DNA of 64,000 bases from Streptomyces sp. NBC_00690 (GCF_036226685.1 NZ_CP109009.1:7405501-7469500); one strand, 5' to 3'. Shown: positions 48,238 through 58,414, counted from the first letter of the stretch. Notes: generated from the letters alone by a model not told the origin. Made by a program: numbers and translations.

Positions 48238-51200
48238 CTACTTGCCCTTGGGAGGTTCTCCCCTCTCGTTGGCCACACTGACGAGGATGGTCTCGTCGGC
48301 ATGGGCATCGGTGATCTCGAACGGACCGCTGACGGGGTTGCCAGGCAGTACGTAGCCTTCGGGGACAGCCGTCTCGCGCAGGTAGTACTCCCCGGTGGGA
48401 AGATCGTCGAAGAGACAGACACCTTCGTCGTCGGTCGCACAGCCGTTGCCCACACGCGTGTCGGCCGGTGTTGAACCGGAGGCGCTGGTTTGGAGTCCAT
48501 CGACGCCGTTGGTCTCGCGCCACAACTCGAAGACCGCGCCCGCCAGGGCCTCGTCGTTCTTGGCGTCGGTCTTGAGGACCTTGATGGTGCCGGTGACGGT
48601 GACCTTGGTGTTCTCAGCGCTGACGGCAACCCCTTGACCGGCGTTCTCCTCCGTGAGGACGAGGGGCCCGAAGACGGGGTCGGCGGGAAGCTCGTAGCCC
48701 TCGGGGGCCTGCGTCTCCCGCCAGTAATACGTGCCGACGCCGACGGTACGGGTGCACTCTCCGCTCGCGCCGGTCGTGCACACCGCGCCGACCTGGCTGT
48801 CCGGGACCGCACCGGTGGTCTGGAGACCGGGAACGCCGTTGGTCTCCGTCCACAACTCGAATACCGCACCCGCCAGAGCGGTGCCGGAGTCCGCATCGGT
48901 CTTGGTCACGGAGACCGTACCCACGACGGGTGTTCTGGGAGTAATCACACCGGCACTGCAACTTGGTTCGCATCCGGGATCGTCGGTGCCGACGGCCGGA
49001 GTGACGGTGACCGTGTTCTCGATGTCGCCCGAGGCGTCCGCCGCCGTGGTGGCGGTGATGACAAAGGTGACCTGGCCTCCCGCCCCGATGTCCACCAAGG
49101 TGTCGATGGAGCCGGTGCCGGACGGATCGGTGCAGGCGCTCGCTGTCCCTTCGGACTCACACGTCCAAGTGAAGTCCGTCAGCGTCGTCGGCTGTTCGTC
49201 GACCACCCGGACGGCGTGCGCGTCCTGAGGACCCGCATTGGCGACCGTCAGCGTGTACGTCAGCGTCTGGCCCGGTGTGTAGGTGGGGGAGTCGACGGTC
49301 TTGGTGACGCTCAGTCCGATGTCCGCGCAGCGGGTCGGATACAGCGTCTGCGGCTCGCGCGTCTCATGGATCCAGGCGCCTCCACCGTCGTAGATCAGGG
49401 TGTCGGCCGGTGTGTAGGTGTCGCCGACCGTGACCCGGGGCCCGCAGGGGCTGCCCCAGTCGTTGCTGCCGCGCTGGCCGACCTCCTGCTCGGTGGTGGT
49501 CCCCGCCGCCGGAGTGTCCCGGGCGTCGACGGCGACGTTTCCGCCGATCATGTCGTTCTCGGTGTTGCTGTCCTGCCCCGTCTCGGCGTTGGGGAAGGTG
49601 CGGATGGCGACCGAGTCCTTGGGGAAGACGTTGCCCCGTACGAGGACGGTGTCCCGCATGACGCGCCAGGTGCCCTCCTTCTCACCGAGTTGGACCATCG
49701 GACCCGTACCGGTGAAGACATTGCCGAGGACGTCGATGTCCGAGGACGAACGCGACTGCTGGTCCTCGGGGGTGTTGGGGAACGTCGCCGGGTCGAGGTT
49801 CTCCAACGCCGTGCCCGCGCGAATCGCCGCCGAGTTGTCCGCCAACGGGCTGAAGGAGATCTCGTTGTCCGTGACGACCACATGGTGCGCCGGTACCGCG
49901 TACACGACGTAGTACGCGGGCCCGCCGCTCACATGGTTGCGGAGGTAGTCGAGTGTGTTCCCGCCGTACGGGAAAAGGATGCCGGTCGGATTGTCGGCCA
50001 GTTCGTTGTCGGTGAAGGTGATGTCGCTGCTGTTCTGGATGACGTCCAGTCCGTCGGCGCTCGCGGACGGGTTGATCGTCAGGTTCGCCACGCCCGCGTT
50101 GTCGGTGAAGGTGCTGTTCTGGACGGCAAGCCGAATGACGGACTCGGTGTACGTCGCCCACCAGTCGATGCCGCTGACGGTGGCCTCGGTGACCGTCACG
50201 TCCGTCGTCATGTCCCAGTAGAAGGCGTTCGCACCGCCGGTGAAGGTCGAGTTCTGGACCTGGATGTGGTCCGAGTAGTAGAAGCGGACGGCGGCGGAGC
50301 CCCGGCGCACGTCGTCGGGGTTCTCGTACCCCTCGACGGTCACACCGCTGATCACCACGTCGGTGTTTTCGTAGCCCCCGATTCCGATGCCGCCGCCACC
50401 CGCCGCACCGGCGACGAGCTTCATGGAGGTGCCTGTGACCCGGAAGCCCGAGTTGTTGGCGACGACGATGCCGGTGGCGACATCGGTGAAGGTGCCCCCG
50501 GTCACCACGGGACCGGCCAGTGGATGCCCGGACGTACGGACCCAGACCTGTCTGACGCCGGTGCGCAGGCCACTGATGTTCGGGTTGTCGATGGTCACCG
50601 ATGTGGAGCGGGCCAGGTCGACACCGATGCCCACGCTGCTCGGCGCGCCGGAGACGGTGACGTCGGTGAGCTTCGCACCAGTCGTCGCCCCGAGGCTGAT
50701 GCCGGTCGTGCCCACGTCCGAGACCGTCACCCGGGTCAACTGGGGCCCGTCGCCCGTGGTGGCCGCGGCGGTGGCGATCCCGTAGACATAGCCGGTGACC
50801 GAACTGTCGGTCATCACGACGCCCGTGGAGCCGCCGAGGTTGATTCCGTACGAGCCGGCCAGCGACGTACCCGTGATGTGCACCTCGGTGAAGGACGCCC
50901 CGACCGTTCTGCCGGTGAGCACTCCCTGAAGGGTCGCCTCGATGTCCACATGGGAGAACTCGGGGCCGGTGCCGGTGGCGGCGGATGACATGAAGAAGCC
51001 TCGGGTGGCCCCCGTGATCTCCGTGTCGTGCACCACGACGGATGTGGCGTTGCCGGCGTTGATACCGGTGGAGATGCCGTTGGCGGCGTTGTCACCGTTG
51101 TCGAAGACGTAGTTCTCGACGGTTCTGCCGGTCGTCGGGGTACCGGAGAAGGTGATGCCGGTGAGAGTGGCCAGGTTCGCCGTGTTGGTGATGCGGATGC

Positions 51201-51789
51201 CGTCGAGCACCGTGTCGGTGGAGGTCGCGGCGACCGTCACCACCGTCTTGCTCGCCGCGGTCGGCTCGAAGGTGACCCCGCTGACGGTCAGCCCGCCGCC
51301 GGTGACCGAGAACAGCGCGGTGACCACCGAGTCCGAGGCGCTGGTGAGCGTCACCCGACGGGGCACGGTGATCGTCTTGGTGAACACATAGCTGTCGGGG
51401 ACGATGTGGACGGTGTCCCCGACCACGGCCGCGTTCATCGCCTGCTGCAAGGTGAGCAGCGTCGGAGGTTGGGTGGGGCCGACCCAGGCGATCAGGGCGT
51501 CGTCGGCGGGGTTGACGATGCGTCGGCTCACCGCGACCGAGCGGTGCGAGACGGGCTGGGGCACGGCAGGGGACGCAGTTCTAGCACGTCCACCGTCCGT
51601 GGGACGGGCGTGCTCACCCACCTCCTGGCCGGTGACGTGGGTGTGGTCTATGTCCCCGACCACCACGGTCGGTCCGGTTGCTGACGATGCGGGAGCGATG
51701 GCTGCGGCTCCCCACATCCCCCAGACCAGCAGACAGCTCAGTGCGGCCCGCACCGATCTGGCCGTGGTCGATGAGAATCTACGCTTCAA
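48238..51789 (-). CDS. large secreted parallel beta-helix / DUF11 / SpaA-repeat surface protein
   Basis: A 1183-residue exported protein. Signal peptide 1-38 ([12 protein letters not shown], then a hydrophobic core and ASSA). Residues about 90-780 are a right-handed parallel beta-helix built of dozens of VTVSG/ITGT-type rungs, as in pectate lyases and adhesins. About 825-935 is a DUF11 domain ([20 protein letters not shown]). Two SpaA/Cna-B-type domains follow ([22 protein letters not shown] and [22 protein letters not shown], each with a YYxRE..PEGY strand). The protein ends GEPPKGK without LPxTG or membrane helix. The start is a TTG with GGAG six bases upstream; a TTG twenty codons earlier lacks one. 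Confidence 0.8.
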   Translation of the reverse strand: MKRRFSSTTARSVRAALSCLLVWGMWGAAAIAPASSATGPTVVVGDIDHTHVTGQEVGEHARPTDGGRARTASPAVPQPVSHRSVAVSRRIVNPADDALIAWVGPTQPPTLLTLQQAMNAAVVGDTVHIVPDSYVFTKTITVPRRVTLTSASDSVVTALFSVTGGGLTVSGVTFEPTAASKTVVTVAATSTDTVLDGIRITNTANLATLTGITFSGTPTTGRTVENYVFDNGDNAANGISTGINAGNATSVVVHDTEITGATRGFFMSSAATGTGPEFSHVDIEATLQGVLTGRTVGASFTEVHITGTSLAGSYGINLGGSTGVVMTDSSVTGYVYGIATAAATTGDGPQLTRVTVSDVGTTGISLGATTGAKLTDVTVSGAPSSVGIGVDLARSTSVTIDNPNISGLRTGVRQVWVRTSGHPLAGPVVTGGTFTDVATGIVVANNSGFRVTGTSMKLVAGAAGGGGIGIGGYENTDVVISGVTVEGYENPDDVRRGSAAVRFYYSDHIQVQNSTFTGGANAFYWDMTTDVTVTEATVSGIDWWATYTESVIRLAVQNSTFTDNAGVANLTINPSASADGLDVIQNSSDITFTDNELADNPTGILFPYGGNTLDYLRNHVSGGPAYYVVYAVPAHHVVVTDNEISFSPLADNSAAIRAGTALENLDPATFPNTPEDQQSRSSSDIDVLGNVFTGTGPMVQLGEKEGTWRVMRDTVLVRGNVFPKDSVAIRTFPNAETGQDSNTENDMIGGNVAVDARDTPAAGTTTEQEVGQRGSNDWGSPCGPRVTVGDTYTPADTLIYDGGGAWIHETREPQTLYPTRCADIGLSVTKTVDSPTYTPGQTLTYTLTVANAGPQDAHAVRVVDEQPTTLTDFTWTCESEGTASACTDPSGTGSIDTLVDIGAGGQVTFVITATTAADASGDIENTVTVTPAVGTDDPGCEPSCSAGVITPRTPVVGTVSVTKTDADSGTALAGAVFELWTETNGVPGLQTTGAVPDSQVGAVCTTGASGECTRTVGVGTYYWRETQAPEGYELPADPVFGPLVLTEENAGQGVAVSAENTKVTVTGTIKVLKTDAKNDEALAGAVFELWRETNGVDGLQTSASGSTPADTRVGNGCATDDEGVCLFDDLPTGEYYLRETAVPEGYVLPGNPVSGPFEITDAHADETILVSVANERGEPPKGK

Positions 51790-52074
51790 GGACTTCTCCA
51801 GGTCACTTCGGCGACCCCGTGGCAGGGGCGGCGCGATGACCCGAAACAAAGCAGACAGCCGTCACCTCCCACATCTGACGCGCCCGGGTGTAGGGCGACT
51901 GCCGCACGCGCGCTACCCGTCCGCGTGACGAGGCTGCGGATACGGCCGGCCTCACGACGCGGCCCGCACATCCGACCTCGCCTCGGCCGTAAGCTCACCG
52001 TCGCTCACGGTGGAGCAGGCGGGGCCGAACTGGAGAGCGCTAGTGGTGGCGGTGACCGCGAGCTTGTCGTGAGA

Positions 52075-52109
52075 CGGTCCGTCAGAACCTCGGTGGTTCT
52101 GACGGACCG
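52075..52109 (-). terminator. terminator after the S8 protease gene
   Basis: A perfect 15-bp stem CGGTCCGTCAGAACC/GGTTCTGACGGACCG with loop TCGGT, 31 bases beyond the minus-strand stop. Confidence 0.85.
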
Positions 52110-52139
52110 CCCTACCACCGTTGTCTGAGGGCGCCTGTC

Positions 52140-55100
52140 TCAGCTGCCGAAGTAGGCGTCGAAGATCGAGACCGTGGATCTATTGCCGTTCTTGTCGGTG
52201 ACGTTGGCGCGCAAGGAGATGCCCTTGCCCTCGGCCGGGTTCTTCACGGACACCTTGCCCTTGGCGACCGTCAGCCTCTTCCAGCTCTTGCCGTAGTCGT
52301 ACGACGCGTACACCGCGAGGGACGCGAGGTTGCGTCCCTCGGCCGCACCCTGCACCTGAACCGAGACGGACTGGGATTTTCCGGCAGGTGCCGTGCTGTC
52401 CAGGCCCAGGGCCGTGGCGAAATGGACCGTGGAAGCGGGGAGCTGGGTACGGGACGCAGTGCTCTTCGACGGGAACGACCAACTCGCGTCGACCCTGCTG
52501 GACGCCCGACCCACCTGTGCGCTGCGGGTCACGGATGTGGTCAGTCGATAGTTCCCCGGCTCGGCCGGCATGCTGAACACGGAAGCCTTGCCGAACGGTG
52601 GGATCGCATTCTCGCCGATCTTGGTCGATCCCTGGTACAGGGTCGTCTTCGCGGAGGTGAGCTTCGATGACCCCGGATGTGACCGACCGTCGGCAAGGAC
52701 CGGCAGTCGGCCGTGGAGCAGGTCGCCATCGCGGAACAGGCCGTAGTCGCGGTCGATCCGAGGGCCGAAGATTCCCACATTGAACGTTTTGCTGTACGTC
52801 TTGCCGGCCGTGAACTTCTGGGGCTCTGCGAGTGTGAAGTCCACCTCGGGAATGTCAGTCGCGTCGACCTGCTGGAACAGCAGATCCCATCGGACGCCGT
52901 CCGCCGTCGAGACGTACAACGTGCGGGTGCCCGGCAGTGTCTTGGGAATGGCGACGGGGGTGGACGAGGCGAAATCGGACTCCGGCGCCCAACCCGTGGC
53001 CGCCACCGTGCCGCGCTTCTGTGGTGCGGAGGCTCCCGCCACGGGCTTGATCGTGGCGAACTCATGGGCACCGTAACGTTTGGTGTGGCCCGTCGCGATG
53101 CGTTGCCCACGACTGGATGCGGTGGTGTGGTACGAGGTGGCGTCCGGTCTCACCCAGTGTCCATCCCATTGCTGCCTCAGCGAACCGTCCGTGATCCGCG
53201 GGCCGAGATGACCGCGGTAGAAGTGGTCATAGCTCTCAACCATCCAAGCGAATCCGTAGTCTCGATCCTTGGCCACGGTCAGGTCGAAGCCCGCCATCGC
53301 GATGATCGAGCGGGCAGTTGGGTCCGGCACGGTGATGTCGACCCGTCGGGCGGTCCGCACATCGACGGTCACCGTGGTGTCTCCCGTGATGCTCAGTTTC
53401 GGCTGGCTGATCCAGTCGACTCGTTGATTCACATCGTTCGGATCATAGAAGTCGGTGTTGAGGATGTAGGACCCCGATGGCACACGGACCTTGGTCGTGC
53501 CCGAGGGGTCGTACCCCGTCCAAACGTCCGTACCTTCGGCCGGACCTTTGACACCGATGACGTGATCGAAGAAGATCCGGGTGGTGCTGCCGTCGTGCCC
53601 GATGTGCTTGATGGTCAACTCATAGGACTCGTCCTCGCGCTCGACAGCCGCCATTGTCCGTACGGTCTGACCACCTCCACTGGCGGTGAGATGCGCGAAG
53701 TACGTGCCGTGAACGCCGCCACCGTGTCTGGTGTCCGCCGTGAGGTCGACCGATGCCTTTCCTCCGGCCGGAACGGTCAGCTGCGACGCCGACAGTGCGA
53801 AGAATCCGGCTGGGGCGGGATTGCCCTGGGGGTCGAGCCCTGTGGCCACCAGATCGAGGGCGATGTCTTCGGTGCTGAGATTGCGGTAGGTCACGGCCCT
53901 GGTGATGGGGATGTCATCGGTGTGCGGCCACGGCACCTTCCCGAATCCCACTGACACCGGATCGGCGATCACTGTCTGGGAAAGTGCCCGGTCCACTTGG
54001 ATACGGCCACTGCCCTGCTCGAATGGCGATCCCGACACGCTCTTCGTCGACCCGGTGAGTGCCGCCTTCAGTTCGCGGTACGTCCAGTTGGGATGGCGCT
54101 GCTTCAGTAGTGCGGCTGCGCCGGCGGCGTGCGGGGTGGCCATGGACGTACCGGAGATGGAGAGGTATCCGGCCGGGTTCTGGCCGGTGCTCTGCTCGAT
54201 GACACTGCCTGGTGCGGCTGCGGCCGTGATGTCGACCCCGGGTCCGGTCACATCCGGCTTGATCGCCCCATCGCCCAACCGCGGCCCGGTGCTGGAGAAG
54301 TGCGCGAGCTGGTCGGCGCTGTCCACTGCGCCGACGGTGAGTGCCGCATCAGCAGTGCCCGGTGAATTGAGGCTCTGCTTACCGCTGTTGCCTGCCGCGA
54401 TGGCGAAGAGGACGCCCTTGGCCTCGGACACCTGGTTCACGTGTGCTTCCAAGGCGTCGATCCCGGGGCTGTCCCGGCCGCCCAGGCTGAGGTTGATGAT
54501 GTCGGCGCCCTGTGAGACCGCCCAGTCGATCCCGGCGATGATGCTGGAATCGTCGCCCGCGCCCTGGTCGTCGAGGACCTTGCCGCTCAGTAGTGTGGCC
54601 CCCGGCGCTACTCCCTTGTACAGGCCGCCCGCGGTGGCACCGGTACCCGCGGCGATGGACGCCACATGGGTTCCATGCCCATAGCGGTCCTTGGCGTCGG
54701 CGGACGCACTGAAGTTCTTCTCCGCGCTCACCTGGCTCTTGAGGTCCTGATGTGTGGTGTCGACACCGCTGTCCAGCACGGCGATCTTGACGCCCTTGCC
54801 GTCATAGCCGGCGGCCCATGCTGTCGGAGCACCGATCTGCGCGGCACTGGTCTTGAGCGTCGCCTGACGAACGGTGTCCAGCCATATCTGACGGATGCCA
54901 GCGGCGGTGCTCCGCTTGCCGTGGACCGAGGTGTCGGTGAGCGCATTCCAGAGGTCGGACGCGCCGCTCGGCGAAGCTGTGACGGCGTCCGCGTTCAGTG
55001 ACTTGAAGGACCTGCGAACATCGGTGTCGTCAGCCGAACGCACCTTGGCCTTGCTGCCGGTGGCCGTACCCCGGTAGGCCACGATCACCCGCAGACCGTT

Positions 55101-55529
55101 GCGATGGGCCTTGCGATAGGCGGGTTTGCCCAACTCGGTGATGTCGAAGAATCGCCGGTCCACCTGGCCGCTTTCCACAAGCGGTCGCGCGTCGACGGGT
55201 ATGACCAGGGTGTGACCGTCGATGGTCCGGGTCTGTACGGGTATCCGCTCACGGCCCTTGGCCGGCTGGAAACCCACTGTCCGCCCCTCTGCGTCGACGA
55301 AAACCTGATCGCCGGTGATGAGGGTGATGCGGTGATGGGATGCGAGGTCCGTGCTCTGGTCGGCGGGCTTCGCGGCGAGGCTCAGGGCGGAGAGGGGCAG
55401 GGCCCTCAATGGCTCGGCAGCACCGTTTGCCCCGTCCGCTGAAGCGAGGGCCGTTAAGCCCATGGCAAGGGCCATGGAGGTCGCCATCGCCACTGTCGCG
55501 GCGCACTGTCTTCTCATTCGTCTGTGCAT
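52140..55529 (-). CDS. large secreted S8 (subtilisin-family) serine protease, contains a TTA codon
   Basis: A 1129-residue exported protease. The signal peptide (about 1-32) contains a TTA codon at residue 25 (plus strand 55455-55457). A propeptide region runs to about 215. The catalytic domain (about 235-500) has Asp253 (VLDSGVDTTHQDL), His285 (GHGTHVAS), Asn381 (AIAAGNSG) and Ser462 (GTSMATPHAAG), so the triad is intact. About 600 residues of beta-sandwich-like C-terminal sequence follow (TVTVDVRTARRVDITVPDPTA; a Fn3-like end with YASYDYGKSWKRLTV). This architecture fits the long Streptomyces subtilases whose tail binds substrate. Not in an operon. Confidence 0.9.
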   Translation of the reverse strand: MHRRMRRQCAATVAMATSMALAMGLTALASADGANGAAEPLRALPLSALSLAAKPADQSTDLASHHRITLITGDQVFVDAEGRTVGFQPAKGRERIPVQTRTIDGHTLVIPVDARPLVESGQVDRRFFDITELGKPAYRKAHRNGLRVIVAYRGTATGSKAKVRSADDTDVRRSFKSLNADAVTASPSGASDLWNALTDTSVHGKRSTAAGIRQIWLDTVRQATLKTSAAQIGAPTAWAAGYDGKGVKIAVLDSGVDTTHQDLKSQVSAEKNFSASADAKDRYGHGTHVASIAAGTGATAGGLYKGVAPGATLLSGKVLDDQGAGDDSSIIAGIDWAVSQGADIINLSLGGRDSPGIDALEAHVNQVSEAKGVLFAIAAGNSGKQSLNSPGTADAALTVGAVDSADQLAHFSSTGPRLGDGAIKPDVTGPGVDITAAAAPGSVIEQSTGQNPAGYLSISGTSMATPHAAGAAALLKQRHPNWTYRELKAALTGSTKSVSGSPFEQGSGRIQVDRALSQTVIADPVSVGFGKVPWPHTDDIPITRAVTYRNLSTEDIALDLVATGLDPQGNPAPAGFFALSASQLTVPAGGKASVDLTADTRHGGGVHGTYFAHLTASGGGQTVRTMAAVEREDESYELTIKHIGHDGSTTRIFFDHVIGVKGPAEGTDVWTGYDPSGTTKVRVPSGSYILNTDFYDPNDVNQRVDWISQPKLSITGDTTVTVDVRTARRVDITVPDPTARSIIAMAGFDLTVAKDRDYGFAWMVESYDHFYRGHLGPRITDGSLRQQWDGHWVRPDATSYHTTASSRGQRIATGHTKRYGAHEFATIKPVAGASAPQKRGTVAATGWAPESDFASSTPVAIPKTLPGTRTLYVSTADGVRWDLLFQQVDATDIPEVDFTLAEPQKFTAGKTYSKTFNVGIFGPRIDRDYGLFRDGDLLHGRLPVLADGRSHPGSSKLTSAKTTLYQGSTKIGENAIPPFGKASVFSMPAEPGNYRLTTSVTRSAQVGRASSRVDASWSFPSKSTASRTQLPASTVHFATALGLDSTAPAGKSQSVSVQVQGAAEGRNLASLAVYASYDYGKSWKRLTVAKGKVSVKNPAEGKGISLRANVTDKNGNRSTVSIFDAYFGS

Positions 55530-55827
55530 ATCTCCCCCAGCTGTCTAGAAAGCCGAAAGGCATCAATGAGACCAAAGAGGCGGAGGTGTGAGCACACCTC
55601 GCCCCAAGGCGACGCAGTATGCCGAGGAAGGGAGTCGACCTCAATGAAAGGACACATCTGGCTGACTGCTCCGAAGTCAACCTTGTCCGCGATATCGCGG
55701 CGCCCACGTATGCGAACTGCGGGTTTCTGGCTATCACGCAATCAACGTGGAACCCGTGTGGGTAACCATGCGGAAAGACGAAGACTGCCATCCCCCGGTG
55801 ATATCGATCGGGCCGTGGTGCGAGGCA
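55530..55827. other. promoter region of the S8 protease, no gene seen
   Basis: About 300 bases between the protease start and the DUF4184 stop on the same strand. It is A/T-richer near the protease start. No intrinsic terminator for the DUF4184 gene and no clear operator were recognised. Confidence 0.4.
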
Positions 55828-56802
55828 TCAACTTGTTACGGTCCTTTCGGTGTCGCTGCCCTCGGGCACAGCTGCTGTGTCGGGTTGTGCTTCGGTTCCT
55901 GCCCTCCGTGACGGGCGGAGCGATCGATGGAGATGCCAGGCGATTGCGTACAACAGCAGGGCGGCTGTGAGGGAGGCCCCCGCACCCTTTGCGGCGTCGG
56001 ACAGCATGCCTTCGGCGACCGTGTGCCAGGGTGCGGTCTCCGTCCGGGTGGGATAGGTGATCGAGGTCGCGCCATCGCCGAGTTCTGTGGTGAGCGGACG
56101 GCTGGTGTCCACGACGGTCAACCGGCGATGGGCATCGATGCCTCGGCTGTGGGCAGCGGCGCCCAAGAGGGCGGCCCCTCCGAGAATTGCCGTCACGCTC
56201 CATCTGATCGTGGGAGTGAGCACATCGGATCCGCCTGATCGCGGAGTGCGCCGATCAAATCGACGGCGCCAGAGGTGTGCGCCAAGGACCGTCAGCCCGA
56301 TTGCGGTGCTCAGGTGCTGGAGCAGCCGGGCCGGCGTCAGACCGCCCGCCACCGGTTCCCGCAGAAGCGCCACCTGGGCAACGACATATCCATCGAAGTG
56401 TGTGAAGGAGTCCCACACAAGATGGGTTGCGATACCGATCAGGGCGGACAGCAGTAGCCATGCCCCGTAGCGGATCTTCGCAACTGCGCTGTTCGGCACC
56501 ATGGGTGCCGGGGGTACCAGGTGCGCGGGAAGCAATCCGGCAACCGGTCCCCGTAGCAGCCAGTAGCCGGCGACCAGGACGAGCGTGCAAGGAAGTGTGA
56601 CCGTCAGGACGCCGGTCAGCGAGTGGGACGTGGTGGCATTGAGGAAGGGGCCGTACCAGTCACCGGCGCTGACCGAGATGCGCAGGGCCTGAAGGAAGTA
56701 CGGGAGGTCGGGCGCCATCGCGCCCATGACCAGGGCCACGGGCACGAAGGGGCGGCGCAGCAGCGGGACGACCGCCGCTGGGTGGGACAGGGTGAACGGC
56801 AC
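55828..56802 (-). CDS. DUF4184 membrane protein
   Basis: A 324-residue integral membrane protein. MPFTLSHPAAVVPL at the N-terminus is the DUF4184 signature (PFTxSHPAAVLPL), then MGAMAPDLPYFLQ and WDSFTHFDGYVV with the conserved His/Asp residues that recall metal-dependent membrane hydrolases. About seven transmembrane helices are visible. Function unknown. Start: a GTG with AAGGG about nine bases upstream. The upstream 180-codon open frame is Arg-rich and rejected. Its promoter region shares an 11-base element with that of the PadR gene further upstream. Confidence 0.82.
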   Translation of the reverse strand: MPFTLSHPAAVVPLLRRPFVPVALVMGAMAPDLPYFLQALRISVSAGDWYGPFLNATTSHSLTGVLTVTLPCTLVLVAGYWLLRGPVAGLLPAHLVPPAPMVPNSAVAKIRYGAWLLLSALIGIATHLVWDSFTHFDGYVVAQVALLREPVAGGLTPARLLQHLSTAIGLTVLGAHLWRRRFDRRTPRSGGSDVLTPTIRWSVTAILGGAALLGAAAHSRGIDAHRRLTVVDTSRPLTTELGDGATSITYPTRTETAPWHTVAEGMLSDAAKGAGASLTAALLLYAIAWHLHRSLRPSRRAGTEAQPDTAAVPEGSDTERTVTS

Positions 56803-56922
56803 CTCGGGGCGCCCTTTCGCTTGGGTCGGAACGGTTGCGCACGGCCGCCGGCTCCATCGGGTCGGCCGGGGCGGTGAGTCTGGCGCGGTGGCTCGATGGG
56901 GAGACCACATAGAACGCTCACG

Positions 56923-56933
56923 AGAGTATTCCG
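56923..56933 (-). promoter_or_regulatory. promoter element shared with the PadR gene
   Basis: The minus-strand sequence CGGAATACTCT, about 120 bases before the DUF4184 start, recurs exactly 7-17 bases before the PadR start (58262-58272). TACTCT would serve as a -10-like hexamer. It may mark a common promoter class or regulator. Confidence 0.4.
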
Positions 56934-57000
56934 TTGAAGTGACTATGTCGAGAGCGGTCGGCCCACGCCCCTGTGAACTGAGACCTGTCCACACGACGAC

Positions 57001-57025
57001 AGCCGCCCTTCGCGGAAGGACGGCT
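57001..57025 (-). terminator. terminator after the PadR-linked membrane gene
   Basis: Stem AGCCGcCCTT/AAGGaCGGCT with one mismatch and a 5-base loop, 17 bases beyond the minus-strand stop. Confidence 0.7.
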
Positions 57026-57041
57026 GAGGTGACGCACCGGC

Positions 57042-57920
57042 TCAGTAGGAGCGGCGCGCTCGCGCGACGGCCGCAGTGATCACCACAGCGGCAGGGAACA
57101 CCAGAACCATCGCGGCAACAGGTCGTAGGTCGTGCCACGCCATGACATAGGCATGGGCGATGAAGGGTGGGGAGGCCACGGCCATGGCACCCATCGTGCG
57201 CACGCCGGATGATTGCGCACGCAGCGCAAGCACGACTCCCGTCACAGAGAGGGCCAACAGCGGCCAGGCGCCGTAGTGCGTGCTCACGCCCTGGACGATC
57301 CGAGTCTCCACCACGGCCGCGGGTAGCCAAGCGGCCCATGCCATGGCTCCGGCCGCTGCCGCTGCGCTTCCATCGGGGCGCAGGTCAGCGGGACAGGCCA
57401 GCACCACGGCGACCGTGAGCAACGCCGCCAGTGGGACGATCACCCGATCCCCGAAGAGCCACTCCACCGACAGTGCGAGGCCGGCCGTTCCGCACAGTCC
57501 GCACACCGCCGCTGCCACGCCCACGGCCCAGCGTCCGGTGAGGGCGACAATGGTGCCGATGCACACGAGGAGGGAGAACAGCAGGCTCAGCGCGCCGACA
57601 TGGTCCAGGGTCCGAATCGACAGCATCCACGGAGTCGGAGAGACGACGATCGAGGTGCACCAGCGCAGCAATTGGCTACCGGCACTCGCCGCCGCGGCGG
57701 CCAGCGCGAACGGTGCGGCCGATGCGAGGAAGCGCCCCAGCGGATCGGCCGACCCGAGCTGGAACCGAACGCGCAACGCGTGTGCTGCCAGATCGAAGCC
57801 CTCCCGCAGCCGCGCCCCGCGCGGCGCCCCCCTCGTCATCTCCCGATAGGTATCGGCGATCTCCGGTCCGTATGCGGCCCGATAGCCGGAGGGATACAGC
57901 AACAGCAGCCGGTCGATCAC
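57042..57920 (-). CDS. multi-pass membrane protein paired with PadR
   Basis: A 292-residue membrane protein with an N-terminal cytoplasmic helix pair (MIDRLLLLYPSGYRAAYGPEIADTYREMTRGAPRG, a pattern common in proteins encoded next to PadR) and about seven transmembrane helices in the remainder (FALAAAAASAG, SLLFSLLVCIGTIVAL, VAAAVCGLCGTAGLALSVEWLF and others). Function unknown. Likely the direct target or signalling partner of the PadR protein with whose stop its start overlaps (ATGA). No enzymatic motif seen. Confidence 0.75.
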   Translation of the reverse strand: MIDRLLLLYPSGYRAAYGPEIADTYREMTRGAPRGARLREGFDLAAHALRVRFQLGSADPLGRFLASAAPFALAAAAASAGSQLLRWCTSIVVSPTPWMLSIRTLDHVGALSLLFSLLVCIGTIVALTGRWAVGVAAAVCGLCGTAGLALSVEWLFGDRVIVPLAALLTVAVVLACPADLRPDGSAAAAAGAMAWAAWLPAAVVETRIVQGVSTHYGAWPLLALSVTGVVLALRAQSSGVRTMGAMAVASPPFIAHAYVMAWHDLRPVAAMVLVFPAAVVITAAVARARRSY

Positions 57921-58255
57921 CTCATCACCGGTGCGCCGTCGATCCCCAGTCGCCGTCTGGCCTCCCGTACGGCCGTGGCGAGCCGCTCGGTCTCCAGGGT
58001 CAGCCGCTCCCTGCCGTCGGGGGCGAGGGCGAAGACTCGCCGTGCCCTGCCGTCGACCACTTCCTCCTGGCTCACCTCGATCAGCCCCTCCGCGACCAGC
58101 CGGTCCAGTGCCCCGTAGAGCGCCCCGGTACGTGGGGCGACTCGGCCGTCGGTGATGCCCTTGATCTCCTGGGCAATCGCATACCCGTGTCGGGGTGCGT
58201 CGGCCAGGGCCGTCAGCACCAGCAGTGCCAGTTCTTGCATCGCCCGCTCAGTCAT
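57917..58255 (-). CDS. PadR-family transcriptional regulator
   Basis: A 112-residue winged-helix regulator: MTERAMQELALLVLTALADAPRHGYAIAQEIKGITDG, RTGALYGALDRLVAEGLIEVSQEE, GRARRVFALAPDGRERL. First gene of a two-gene operon with a multi-pass membrane protein, the second PadR/membrane module in the window. Promoter element CGGAATACTCT lies seven bases before the ATG, which would make the transcript almost leaderless, or the element is an operator. Divergent from the ECF sigma gene across 160 bases. Confidence 0.88.
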   Translation of the reverse strand: MTERAMQELALLVLTALADAPRHGYAIAQEIKGITDGRVAPRTGALYGALDRLVAEGLIEVSQEEVVDGRARRVFALAPDGRERLTLETERLATAVREARRRLGIDGAPVMR

Positions 58256-58354
58256 TCCCCCAGAGTATTCCGCTCAACGGAGCGACCGGAGAACCGCGGC
58301 ATGCCAACGCCGCCGGGCTCGGGGCGACTGTAGACACCCCGTCTACTCTCGCTG

Positions 58355-58370
58355 AGTGACGCACGTCACT
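58355..58370. promoter_or_regulatory. 16-bp palindrome upstream of the ECF sigma gene
   Basis: AGTGACGCACGTCACT has 7-bp perfect arms around CA. It lies 45 bases before the sigma-factor GTG, in the divergent region with PadR. It fits a dimeric regulator site (GTGAC half-sites) and overlaps the likely promoter. Confidence 0.55.
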
Positions 58371-58414
58371 TCCATTCTGCGAACCGATCCGGCCTCCGTT
58401 CCCGACGAGGAGAT

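Noticed and set aside
48490..50988. 832-codon plus-strand frame antisense to the beta-helix surface protein
   Set aside because: Composition (Val/Gly/Asp/Arg repeats) mirrors the repetitive beta-helix codons on the other strand. No start signal or domain.
52713..53954. 413-codon plus-strand frame opposite the S8 protease
   Set aside because: Antisense shadow; the protease strand carries the catalytic triad and signal peptide.
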